A stretch of DNA of 64,000 nt, taken from the NCBI GenBank assembly GCA_014529385.2, contig CM043969.1:71338176-71402175 (forward strand). The letters run 5' to 3'. Origin of the DNA: Adiantum capillus-veneris (taxonomy: Eukaryota; Streptophyta; Polypodiopsida; Polypodiales; Pteridaceae). This document shows positions 37,342-46,489 of this stretch, piece after piece; within the stretch, counting starts at the first letter, position 1, and the number at the start of each line of letters is the position of its first letter. A program made the position numbers and the translations under genes. The notes under the pieces are model-generated. The model was not told the DNA's origin and searched no databases. It saw only the letters and a program-made list of their open reading frames with translations.

Positions 37342-40300
37342 ATGGCTGACAACAACAACACAGATGTGTTCAAGATGTTTGCTGCTGAGGACAGGTTGGA
37401 TGGGGACAACTACCCTATGTGGGCTTATATGATGCAACACGTTCTTGTGTCAAAAGGTGTCTGGAACATTGTGCAGGGCATTGATGTACGTCCTGGTTCT
37501 GAAGATGTAGGCGATATTGAGGATGTTGCAGGTCTTGCTGCAAGGATTGCAGCTGTTAGAGTTGTTTTGCCTACAGCAGAACAAGCTCGTTGGGATGTTA
37601 AGGATGCGCAGGCTCATGCATTGATTGCGTTGTCTGTGAAGCGCACCATTATTCCTCACATCCGTTCAGCAAAATCTGCAAAACAGGCTTGGGATATTCT
37701 AGCAGGTCTTTATGCAAGCCGCAATGAGGCTAAAATTGCTTTGCTGCGTAAAGAGCTAGAGTCGAAGATTATGCATGAGGAGGATGATATGGACACTTTC
37801 CTTGCTAGTGTCAAGGATATCAATGAGCAACTCATTTCTGCAGGTGAAGTCATTTCTGACAGTTCCCTTGTGCAGACTGTTCTTGATGCCTTACCAGATT
37901 CCTACCAGACTTTTGCTGGTACTTGGAGACTGATGACCCAAGGAAATCCTGAAGTTGTCAAGTTTGATGCATTATGCACATTGCTGTTGCAAGAGTCACT
38001 TTCTAGAAAAAACAGGACTAGGCAGCGTGCAGTTGAACAGGCTTTTATTGCTTCTCAAAGAAAGGGTGGTAACAGTAATGCAGCCACTTCTTATGGTTCT
38101 GCTGCGAGTGGCAAAAATTCTGTTCCTAATGCTTCTGCTGGCAGCACTTCGTCTGGAAATTCTGGTGATAAGGGCAAAAAGAAGATGCGTTGCCATTATT
38201 GTAAAGCCAATGATCACTTGATCAAGTCGTGTCCTAAGTTGAAGGCCAAAGAGGCTAAGAAGAAAGAGGGTGGTTCCACTGCAAATGCTGGTTCCACTAC
38301 AAATGCAGCCATTGTTGAGTCTTCTGTCAAAGGAGATTTTGATGCTGATGTTGATGCAGAATGGGCTTTTAGCGCAGAGTGCACTTACAATCCTGCTGTC
38401 CATGATGCATGCTTGTCAGTTGCTGCAGATTCACATGTGTGGTATTTCGACAGTGGTGCTACAAAGCACATTACCTCACATCGTGAATTGTTTACCTCTC
38501 TCGAGTCTGTCCCTCATGGGAATTCAGTCACTTGTGCCAACAACGCCTCTTATCCAGTTCAGGGAGTTGGAAAGATTGTGCTCACTGCTGCTAATGGCAG
38601 TTCCTTCACACTTGTTGATGCACTTTATGTACCTGGGATCAAGAAGAATCTATTGTCTGTATCCGCACTTGCTAGACTTGGACTTGTAGTCAAATTTGTG
38701 GATGACAGATGTACAGTTCATGATCTCAGTTTTGGTGATGAAATTGTTGCATCTGGGCTTTTGTGCCGTGGGCTGTATAAGCTCACTTTGTATGACAAGT
38801 GTGGACAAAATTTTGCAAATGCTGTTGCAGATTCAAGGGCTATTTCAGATGCAAAACTTTGGCATGCACGTTTTGGTCATCTGAATTTTGCTAGTTTGCT
38901 GCGTTTGCAGAAATCTGATATGGTTGCTTCTTTGCCGCCTCTTGAAGCACCTATCAAACATGTTTGTGAAGGCTGTATTCTGGGTAAAATGCAGCGTTCT
39001 AAGTTTCCAAAGGATGGTTCAGTTAGGGCCACATGCAGGTTGCAGCTTGTGCATAGTGATGTTTGTGGGCCCATGCAAACTCCGTCCTTGGGCAATTACC
39101 TGTACTTCGTGACTTTCATTGATGATTACTCCATGCATGCATGGGTATTTCCGCTTAAAGCAAAGTCCGAAGTTTTTATGTGCTTCAAACAATTTTTGGC
39201 TATGGCTGAAAATGTCTCAAAATGTACTATGGGCACCCTCCGTTCCGATCGAGGGGGGGAGTATATGTCTCATGAATTTAATGCATTTCTGGCTAGTCGT
39301 GGGATAAAACACCAATGTACAGTGCCTTATACACCTCAGCAAAATGGTGTTGCTGAGAGGAAAAACAGGTCACTAACGGAAATGGCACGATGTATGGTCA
39401 AAAGTCAAGCTTTACCGCATTCTTTTTGGCTTGAGGCCATCATGTGTGCCACTTATGTACTTAACAGGTGTCCTACGAAAGCTTTGCAGTCTATTACTCC
39501 ATATGAAGCATGGCATGATAGAAAACCTTCTATTGAGCACATGCGTGTTTTTGGCTGTTTGGCATATGCTTTGGTGCCACAAGTGCAGCGCAGAAAATTG
39601 GATGATAAGGCTGTCAAATGTATTTTTGTTGGTTATAGTGCTGAAAGCAAAGGTTACAGGTTGTATCACCCGCAAACAAAACGTATTTTGGTTTCACGGG
39701 ATGTAGTGTTTGTGGAAGATTCTGTTCAACCCTTGCTGTCATGTACTAGAGACAGTAATGTAAGCTCACAGGACATTTATGACACTTTGTTGCCTCTTTT
39801 CAGTGGTGGAAATACGAATGTAAGTTCCAATGAGGCAAATGTACAGCCTATGGGGGTTTCTGAAAATGTTTTAGAACAGCCTATTACTGATGCAGATGTA
39901 CATGATGTACTTGATGAGGAAAGGGCTGAAAATGAGCAGGCTAGAGGTATGCCAAAATGGCTGGTGCACACTTTGCGTGACAGTAAATTGGATGCACCTT
40001 TATCTAGTCGTACTCGTTCAGGCTCTCGCCATGCATCTTATGCATCAGATTGTTATGCTTTGGCTGTGTCTAGTTTACATGATGTTGAGGAGCCTCTGTC
40101 TTTTGATGAAGCACAGAATTCAGAAAATTGGATTGCTGCCATGAAATCAGAATATGATGCACTTATAGAGAATGACACATGGACTTTATGTGAATTGCCT
40201 CCTGGCAAAAAGGCCATTGGTACGAAGTGGGTTTACAAGTTGAAACGCAAGCCGGATGGTGAGATCGATCGCCATAAGGCTCGACTTGTTGCAAAGGGTT

Positions 40301-41628
40301 ATGCACAACAAAAAGGCATAGATTATGAAGAGACTTTTGCTCCCACTTGTCGTATGACTACTGTGCGTTTTCTATGTGCATTGGCAGCTCATTTTGGTTG
40401 GGATGTACATCAATCAGACATTGTTACTGCTTTCTTGAATGGTGACATATTTGAGGAAGTTTATGTAACGCAGCCTCGCGGTTTTGTCATAAAAGGACAA
40501 GAGGACAAAGTGTGCAAATGTAAGAAGGCTTTGTATGGGTTGAAGCAATCTCCTCGTGCTTGGTATGAGAAAGCTGACACTCATTTGGTTAAACGAGGCT
40601 TTCGTAACAGTCCAACAGAAAGCACATTGTATGTAAAGCGTGAGGATGATGTATTTCTCATTGTGGTTCTTTATGTTGATGATTTGTTGATCACTGGACC
40701 AAATGAGAGACATATTGCTGAATTTAAGGCTGATTTGAATGCTACTTTCAAGATGAAAGATTTGGGGCTGTTGCATCATTACTTGGGTATACAGTTTAAG
40801 CAGTGTGATGGTGGTATTGCCTTGTGTCAGAAAAGTTACATAGAGACATTGCTATGTAAGTTTGGACTTGAGGATTGCAAACCTATTGCCACTCCCATGG
40901 AAACAGGTTTGAAGTTGAGTCTACATGATGCTGGCGATCCTGCTGATGTCACTCTTTACCAAACTGCTGTTGGCTGCCTCATTTATGTATGCAACACGAG
41001 GCCAGATATTCAGTTTGCAGTCTCGCAGGTCAGCAGATTTATGCATAGCCCAGGGTCTAAGCATTGGCAGGCTATCAAGAGGATTTTCCGCTACCTTAGT
41101 GGCACTTTACATCTTGGCTTGTTTTATCCCAAGGGGGGATCATTGCCGCCAGACTTACATGCTTTTTCGGACTCAGATTGGGCTGGTTGTTTTGACACGC
41201 GAGTGTCCACAAGTGGTTTTTGTTTCATGCTTGGCAGTTCATGTATATCATGGTTGAGCAAGAAGCAACCTACTGTGGCCACTTCGAGTTGTGAGGCTGA
41301 GTACAGGGCAGTCTTCACAGCTACGGTTGAGTGTGTATGGCTCAGACGCCTTATGGCTGACTTGGGTGTTGGACAGGACACTGCCAACACTATCTACACT
41401 GACAGTCAGAGCGCATTGGCAGTTGCGAGGAACCCAGTTTTTCATGCTCGCACAAAGCACATTGAGGTGCATTACCACTATGTCAGGGAGAGGCTCTCAG
41501 CAGGAGAGATCAGCTTGGCTTATGTGCCAACACAGGACAACCTTGCAGATCTTTTCACAAAGGCATTGTCTCGTGAGAAGCTTGAAGCTTTCCGCAAAGC
41601 TTTGGGCTTACTCCCCTTTGTGGACTGA
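37342..41628 (+). CDS. Copia Gag-Pol polyprotein, intact
   Basis: 1428 codons without interruption. Start chosen at 37342 (MADNNNTDVF, good ACCATGGCT context); the frame upstream opens only with TTG. Gag occupies roughly residues 1-300, ending in a CCHC knuckle at 284-297 (C-x2-C-x4-H-x4-C). Protease: DSGAT with Asp370. Pre-integrase HHCC domain starts near H508. Integrase core D573, D636, E672, with exactly 35 residues between the last two, as in the DD35E signature. RT core has YVDD at 1111-1114. RNase H begins with DSDWAG at Asp1277 and ends with HIEVHYHYVRERL and DLFTKAL. The order integrase before RT defines Copia. All catalytic residues that I can check are present. Confidence 0.95.
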   Translation: MADNNNTDVFKMFAAEDRLDGDNYPMWAYMMQHVLVSKGVWNIVQGIDVRPGSEDVGDIEDVAGLAARIAAVRVVLPTAEQARWDVKDAQAHALIALSVKRTIIPHIRSAKSAKQAWDILAGLYASRNEAKIALLRKELESKIMHEEDDMDTFLASVKDINEQLISAGEVISDSSLVQTVLDALPDSYQTFAGTWRLMTQGNPEVVKFDALCTLLLQESLSRKNRTRQRAVEQAFIASQRKGGNSNAATSYGSAASGKNSVPNASAGSTSSGNSGDKGKKKMRCHYCKANDHLIKSCPKLKAKEAKKKEGGSTANAGSTTNAAIVESSVKGDFDADVDAEWAFSAECTYNPAVHDACLSVAADSHVWYFDSGATKHITSHRELFTSLESVPHGNSVTCANNASYPVQGVGKIVLTAANGSSFTLVDALYVPGIKKNLLSVSALARLGLVVKFVDDRCTVHDLSFGDEIVASGLLCRGLYKLTLYDKCGQNFANAVADSRAISDAKLWHARFGHLNFASLLRLQKSDMVASLPPLEAPIKHVCEGCILGKMQRSKFPKDGSVRATCRLQLVHSDVCGPMQTPSLGNYLYFVTFIDDYSMHAWVFPLKAKSEVFMCFKQFLAMAENVSKCTMGTLRSDRGGEYMSHEFNAFLASRGIKHQCTVPYTPQQNGVAERKNRSLTEMARCMVKSQALPHSFWLEAIMCATYVLNRCPTKALQSITPYEAWHDRKPSIEHMRVFGCLAYALVPQVQRRKLDDKAVKCIFVGYSAESKGYRLYHPQTKRILVSRDVVFVEDSVQPLLSCTRDSNVSSQDIYDTLLPLFSGGNTNVSSNEANVQPMGVSENVLEQPITDADVHDVLDEERAENEQARGMPKWLVHTLRDSKLDAPLSSRTRSGSRHASYASDCYALAVSSLHDVEEPLSFDEAQNSENWIAAMKSEYDALIENDTWTLCELPPGKKAIGTKWVYKLKRKPDGEIDRHKARLVAKGYAQQKGIDYEETFAPTCRMTTVRFLCALAAHFGWDVHQSDIVTAFLNGDIFEEVYVTQPRGFVIKGQEDKVCKCKKALYGLKQSPRAWYEKADTHLVKRGFRNSPTESTLYVKREDDVFLIVVLYVDDLLITGPNERHIAEFKADLNATFKMKDLGLLHHYLGIQFKQCDGGIALCQKSYIETLLCKFGLEDCKPIATPMETGLKLSLHDAGDPADVTLYQTAVGCLIYVCNTRPDIQFAVSQVSRFMHSPGSKHWQAIKRIFRYLSGTLHLGLFYPKGGSLPPDLHAFSDSDWAGCFDTRVSTSGFCFMLGSSCISWLSKKQPTVATSSCEAEYRAVFTATVECVWLRRLMADLGVGQDTANTIYTDSQSALAVARNPVFHARTKHIEVHYHYVRERLSAGEISLAYVPTQDNLADLFTKALSREKLEAFRKALGLLPFVD

Positions 41629-41691
41629 TCCTGTCCTCAGGGCATGGCACTTCCCTTTACTCATGTGCCAGCTCTCGTTCACCGCATCACT

Positions 41692-41703
41692 CCAGGGGGG
41701 ATT
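41692..41703 (+). other. Polypurine tract of intact Copia element
   Basis: CCAGGGGGGATT immediately before the 3' LTR; the site for plus-strand DNA priming. Confidence 0.85.
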
Positions 41704-41930
41704 TGTTACCATATACATGTGGTAGTGATGTGTGTGAACACACTAGGACCGCCGGGGCATTTTTTCCCTCTTTAGGAGGTTTTTTCCCCCGTGCATTGTA
41801 TATACGCCCATCACTCTAGGGCTATCCATCTTTCCATTGCACACTAAGGAATACACTCTCTATTGTGTGCCTTGAGCTTCCTTCGTCTTCTCCAAGCTGT
41901 GTGTGTTTCTCTGCAACCCTAATTCCAACA
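41704..41930 (+). repeat. 3' LTR of intact Copia element
   Basis: 227 bp, identical to 36753-36979, followed by target duplication TGCAT. Confidence 0.95.
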
Positions 41931-41935
41931 TGCAT

Positions 41936-43300
41936 CTCTCAAGATGCAATCACCTGTGCTTGAATCTTGAAGGCATGAGGCAAATTGGAAGACACTAAGA
42001 TGGGCAAAAACACTCATGATGGTATTGTTAGTTATGGGATGTAAAGAAAAAACCCATTATGCTTGGCACTGCCTTGGTCGACATTTATGCCACATGTGGA
42101 AGGGCTAGGAAGCCCTGTGCTATTTTCAACAGATGCAAAGCGAGTCCATCACTCCATATGCAATTTTGTCTCGAAAGCATGTGGCACTATGCAAGTTGTT
42201 GATATGGCCAACAAAATTCGATGATATTGTTAGTCAAGGGTTGCTAAAAAAGAAGTTTTTCTTGGCATTTCCTTGGTCGACATGTATGCCAAATATGTTG
42301 TACTTAAGAAAGCACAAAAAGTGCTTGAGGATCTTCTTGTATGGAATGTTGACTCTTGGAATGTACTGATTGCAGGATATGCAAAACATGGGTAGAGCCA
42401 AGATGGTGTACTTCAAAAAATACAAATAGTTCTTGAGGAGGTGCCTCTTCAAATGATGTTGTTAGTCAAGGGCTATCGAAAAAAAAAGTTAGGCTTGGCA
42501 CTGCCTTAGTCGACATGTATGCCAAATGCGGCAGGACTAGGCAAACCTGGCCTATTTCTAATAGATGCAAAGTGAGGGCATCACCCACATGCAATCACTT
42601 ATGCGTTTTGTCATGAACGCAGGTGGCATTATGCAAGATGTTGATATGGGAAACAAAATTCAGGATGGTATTGTTAGTTAGGGGCCACTGAAACAAGAAG
42701 TTGTGCTTGACATTGCCTTGGTTGACATGTATGCTGAATATGGTGTACTTCAAAAAGCACACAAAGTGCTTCACGAGCTTCTTGTACACAATGTTTGCTT
42801 TTGGAAGACATTGATCACAAGATATGTAGAACATGGCCATGGTCGGGAAGATGTGATGTACCTCAAAAAGCACAGAGTTCTTGAGGAGCTGCCTGCCCGA
42901 AATGCTGTCTTAGAATGCATTGATTGCAGGATATGTTTGAGGCTTAGAATGCACTGATGTTGAACAAGGGCAGGCCAGGAAGCCTTAGACTATTTTTAGC
43001 TGAAGCAAAGCAAGCGCATCTCTCCAAAGGCAATCACCTATTCTTGCATCTTGAAGGCACATGGCAATTTGGTAGCTGTTGATATGGGCAAAGAAAGTCA
43101 CAATGATATTGTTAGCGAGGAAGCTCTGGGTTGTTTTCAACACATGCAATGTGAGGGTGTCTCTTGGATGAAATCACCTATGCTTTGGTCTTGAAGACTA
43201 TGCTTACATCTTGATTGTATGTGGCATTCTGCAAGATGATGACATTGGGCAAAAAATTTCGATGAGAATATTAGTCAAAAGTTGTTAACAATGCTTTGCA
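41936..43300 (+). pseudogene. Degenerate PPR locus, right part
   Basis: Continuation of the PPR locus after Copia. Readable pieces: a DAITCA motif at 41945-41965, LGTALVDIYATCG-like at 42060-42100, LGIxLVDMYAKYVVLKKAQKVLEDLLVWNVDSWNVLIAGYAK-like in shifting frames at 42250-42390, and at 42703-42840 MLDIALVDMYAEYGVLQKAHKVLHELLVHN. Modules recur about every 300 bp and fade after about 43280. Confidence 0.8.
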
Positions 43301-43518
43301 GTGCAAAAAACAAAATTTTGAAATGTTTTGAGGTGAGAAGAGAGGATTTCTATAGACAAATGCACGACATACCTGAAAAATACACAAAATACCATTCTAC
43401 AAGCATAGAACCACAACTTACATATGTGAACATATTGTATACACATGCAAGACTGATATGAGAGAGATAGAGAGCGAGATAGAGCATGAGAGTACGTGCA
43501 AGTACACCTCCTAGAGCG

Positions 43519-43640
43519 GAATGGCCTTCCTCTTTGGTTTGGATGAGTACATCAAATACAATGTGCAAGTCTTCGACCCAAAGGACTACAATGACGCCAT
43601 CATAATTGCTCTTGTGCAGGAAATGAAGCAAAGGTAAGAC
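43519..43640 (+). pseudogene. Possible Gypsy gag-like fragment
   Basis: A + strand frame reads FGLDEYIKYNVQVFDPKDYN followed by DAIIIALVQEMKQR and a stop. The pattern FxxGLxxYI...(P)xxYxxAIxxAxxxE resembles the end of some plant Gypsy gag capsids. Too short to be sure. Confidence 0.3.
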
Positions 43641-43654
43641 GAAGGAGAACAAGT

Positions 43655-43860
43655 CAAGTACCTCTCACTGCCTAAACCAACAAATCTGCACTGATACTGT
43701 TTAAAGTAGTGAATTTGATATTGTTTGTTGTTGTGCTGCATACATCGGCTAATTTGCACTTGTGCTGCCTAAATCGGTGATTTTGAACGAATAACGGGTG
43801 TTGCCTAAATTAGATGAGCATTTACACACTTGCTAAATCATTGATTATGTGTGCACATGA
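43655..43860. repeat. GCCTAAATCGG minisatellite-like cluster 1
   Basis: The string (T)GCTGCCTAAATCGGTGA/GCTAATTTGCACT recurs in degenerate form four or five times at 25-50 bp spacing. The same string forms cluster 2 at 45165-45365. Confidence 0.6.
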
Positions 43861-44462
43861 CCAATGGACTAAAAACGACATACACGACAAAACATTCACT
43901 ACTTGTTTGACATCAAATTGGAGTATGTTTGATTAGCATAGTACTTACAAATTATTGTTGGTTATCCCAAAGCACCTTAGCTCATGTAAGTAGCTTTTAA
44001 AAATATCCGTTGATATTCTCCCTTATTGCAAAACTGCTTGGGTGTGCCCCCCTAGGTATATTTGCAAAGAGAGTCACTTTAAAACAAAGTAAAAAAAAGT
44101 GAGTATTTATCAAACTAGTATATCAAACTGTGGAATGTTCATACAAGAAGATGTTTTAAGAGGTGGTGCACAATGTGGAGATCTTAAGATATAAAAGAAA
44201 TTAGACTAAACTCTAAGATGATACATTACATATGGCATTTGGGCCTATAGAATTGAGTCATCGAAGAAAATGAAAATGCTCCACATGAAGAAATTACATA
44301 CCTGGAGGTCTTATGAAGAAACAACTAATAATTAAATTGATGAGCAAGCTATCATGATATGAATCTGTGTATTATATGTTGTTCTCTTTGAATGGATCAA
44401 TTGACACATCTAGGAGTTTGGCATGGCCTTGTACTAAAAAGTTAGTATGAAGAACCAACTTA

Positions 44463-44843
44463 GGTAGAGGGGCCAGTAAGGGTACGTCTAATTTGCGCAC
44501 GATAGATTTTCTCCCTCCATGGCCAATTTTGAGTTGCAAGGGGTGGAAAAGATGCCCATTGAGAAAGGCTTTTAGACGACATAGGTGGCTCCAAATCTAC
44601 TCCTACACAAAACATTTGCGACAATTTTGCACGACATTCAATGCAAAAAACGATCATTGAGACATTTGAGGTAATAGGGCGCGAATACAATGATGCATGC
44701 AATCGAAATTGGAACCATGGCTTCAACGAATGGCATGAGCCCACATAAGCTCTCATAAGCCAACAACCCAAACGCCACTGTTCTTCTTTTGGGTGGTGTT
44801 GAGTGTTATTATTGGCACCCATGTTGCTACTGGCCCCTCTACC
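44463..44843. mobile_element. MITE-like element with 16-bp terminal inverted repeats
   Basis: GGTAGAGGGGCCAGTA at 44463-44478 is the exact reverse complement of TACTGGCCCCTCTACC at 44828-44843, giving a 381-bp unit. Slightly imperfect pairing extends outward (CTTA versus CTAG). No transposase and no clear target duplication are visible. The - strand ORF at 44460-44822 spans the whole element and has no family signature, so I do not call it a gene. TAGAGG-type ends would suit hAT, but the family is uncertain. Confidence 0.65.
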
Positions 44844-44849
44844 CTAGTA

Positions 44850-45347
44850 CTACAAATTATAGGTAACTCTAGATATGTGATTTGATAGAAAGTAGAGACT
44901 TCATCCTAGTTATACAATGTTGCTAGTATAGTATGACCTCAATTGTTTAAGTGACTATAAAAATAACTAGTGCTTTATGGTATGTGTAGGACAATAATAC
45001 GAAAGCTGTTGTGGAATAAAGCTGCCACTATTGCTCATAAAATATACCAAATAATCCATAATAAGTTATAAAATTATAATTCCATTACATACCCCGGGAT
45101 TGAAAGACAAATATCCTCAAGTGTTACCAAAATCAAAATAACATTAGTGGTGGCCAGTAGAATGGTCTAGTAATTGGTGTTGCCTAAACCAGAGGATATA
45201 GACCAATGGGTGTGCTGCCTAAATTGGCATATCTACATAAAAGGTGCCTAGATTGGTAAATCTACATTTAGGTTCGTACCGTCTAAATCAATTATTCTAC
45301 ACGTGTTGCCTAAATCAGCTAATTTGCACTTAAAAGAAAAGCACTAC
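44850..45347. repeat. Non-coding; GCCTAAATC minisatellite-like cluster 2 at 45165-45365
   Basis: AT-rich with no gene. From 45165 the string TGCCTAAATTGG/CAG with AATCTAC or ATTTGCACT recurs five or six times, echoing cluster 1. Confidence 0.55.
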
Positions 45348-45908
45348 CTAAATTGGTGAATTTGTGTCTTTAGGTGTGTAGTATACAAGTATCAAGTGAT
45401 GGTAGTGTGGACGTAGTAGTGCTTTGGATATCCATTTAAATTCTTCCAGGGAGTGATTTCTATATGTTACCAAATACCTTTTGTATTGATTTCTAGTGCG
45501 CACAGTGATGAGGTCATGGTCGAGGATTATTTCAAGAATCAAAATTTCTTTTTCATCCTCGATCAAGGGGGAGGTGTTAGCTTGTATTGTGTTGTGCTCT
45601 TTTAATACATTGTATGTCTTCTTGCACATTGTTTGTGTGGTCTCTTGCTAAAATGTCAATTGCCGGGATATAAATGCTAATAGTAGAGATAGGGAGTTTC
45701 TTACCATAAACAATTTCAAAAGGTGCTCAATTTGTGACTGAGTGAGGTGTGTTATTGTAGGAAAATTGAATCATAGGAAGGTGTTGGTTGTAATTTGCAG
45801 CTTTTTTAGTCGTGTTTGATCTAAGGAGGTCCATGATAGTGTTGTTTGTTGCTTTTGTTTGACCATTACTTTTAGGGTGAACGGTAGATGCTCAAATGTG
45901 TTGTTAAA
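45348..45908 (-). pseudogene. Gypsy integrase C-terminal half and chromodomain-like fragment
   Basis: On the - strand, about 45880-45720 reads HPKSNGQTKATNNTIMDLL then NYNQHLPMIQFSYNNTPHSV, the conserved region around the integrase Glu and after it. After a stop it continues APFEIVYGKKLP. A 93-codon frame at 45629-45348 ends in a chromodomain-like block (ILDHDLITVRTR, YKRYLVTYRNHSLEEFKWI). It differs in sequence from elements A and B, so it is a separate Gypsy lineage. No LTRs or upstream genes are present. Confidence 0.75.
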
Positions 45909-46009
45909 TTTCCCTTTTCTTTTATGGTGGTGAATTTGTGTAGGCTGTCCATTCTTGCCTTATCCCAATTTTTGTGAATTGCCTTATCCCAATTTCATAT
46001 TTTGTGAAA

Positions 46010-46489
46010 CTAGAGGAAGATCTTCTCCCATTTGTCCATGCATTGCAATGGCGTTCTGGCCACCCCTCCCTCTTTGCACCAATCGGCCACCTTCCCCCAA
46101 TGGCCATCTAACGATAGCACACACACTCTCTCTCCCCCTTGTGCGCTAGCCAAGAACTCATCTAAACAAATCTTTGCATTTGCCAAGACACGAACCTCCT
46201 CCAATGACCAATTGCCATGATTGGCGCCCTCCTCATTGACTGAAAGCTTGTTATGGCGAGATTTTTGTGTAGCTTTCTTCACATTCTTTTTTCCACGCTC
46301 GTTGTTAGATGCATCAGGTCCCTGGTTGTTTCCCGAGGCTACACTAGCCATGGTTGGCCCCTTTTTTGTTGTTGTTAATGGCGATGCACTATCCTTTGCC
46401 GATTCCAATGATGATGCCGATGCACTAGCCATTGCCAATGCCGATCCCTCTTTGGCGATGGAGGCTTGAGTTGCCCCCGGGGGATTCAC
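46010..46489 (-). CDS. Trihelix (Myb/SANT-like) DNA-binding protein, partial
   Basis: A frame open from 46489 to 46010; the first ATG is at 46432 (MASASASS), so 46489-46433 is either a 5' exon part or untranslated. The N-terminal half is low-complexity (A/S-rich, then a basic stretch around NERGKKNVKKATQKSR). The C-terminal half, NWSLEEVRVLANAKICLDEF...GHWGKVADWCKEGG, RTPLQCMDKWEKI, has the three-helix spacing of Myb_DNA-bind_4/trihelix factors (W, W, then C.DKW). The usual residues after DKWE (a KxxKDYE-type linker) are not readable in frame, so it is either truncated, spliced near 46010, or decayed. A TATA-like run (TTTTAAATAG on the + strand) lies at 46531-46540. Directly downstream is a Gypsy fragment. 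Confidence 0.55.
   Translation of the reverse strand: MNPPGATQASIAKEGSALAMASASASSLESAKDSASPLTTTKKGPTMASVASGNNQGPDASNNERGKKNVKKATQKSRHNKLSVNEEGANHGNWSLEEVRVLANAKICLDEFLASAQGGERVCVLSLDGHWGKVADWCKEGGVARTPLQCMDKWEKIFL

Larger units (their letters stand above)
36753..41930 (+). mobile_element. Intact Ty1/Copia element, very recent insertion
   Basis: 5178 bp. LTRs of 227 bp (36753-36979 and 41704-41930) are identical by base-by-base reading. The target duplication TGCAT is perfect (36748-36752 and 41931-41935). PBS, polypurine tract and a single open Gag-Pol frame are all present. It sits inside the + strand PPR pseudogene. Everything expected of an autonomous Copia element is visible, and the identical LTRs point to a young insertion. 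Confidence 0.96.

Noticed and set aside
37450-41478. Many antisense and out-of-frame ORFs inside the Copia Gag-Pol
   Set aside because: They are shadows of an intact 1428-codon gene.
44460-44822. 120-codon - strand ORF
   Set aside because: It coincides with the TIR-bounded MITE-like element and shows no transposase signature.
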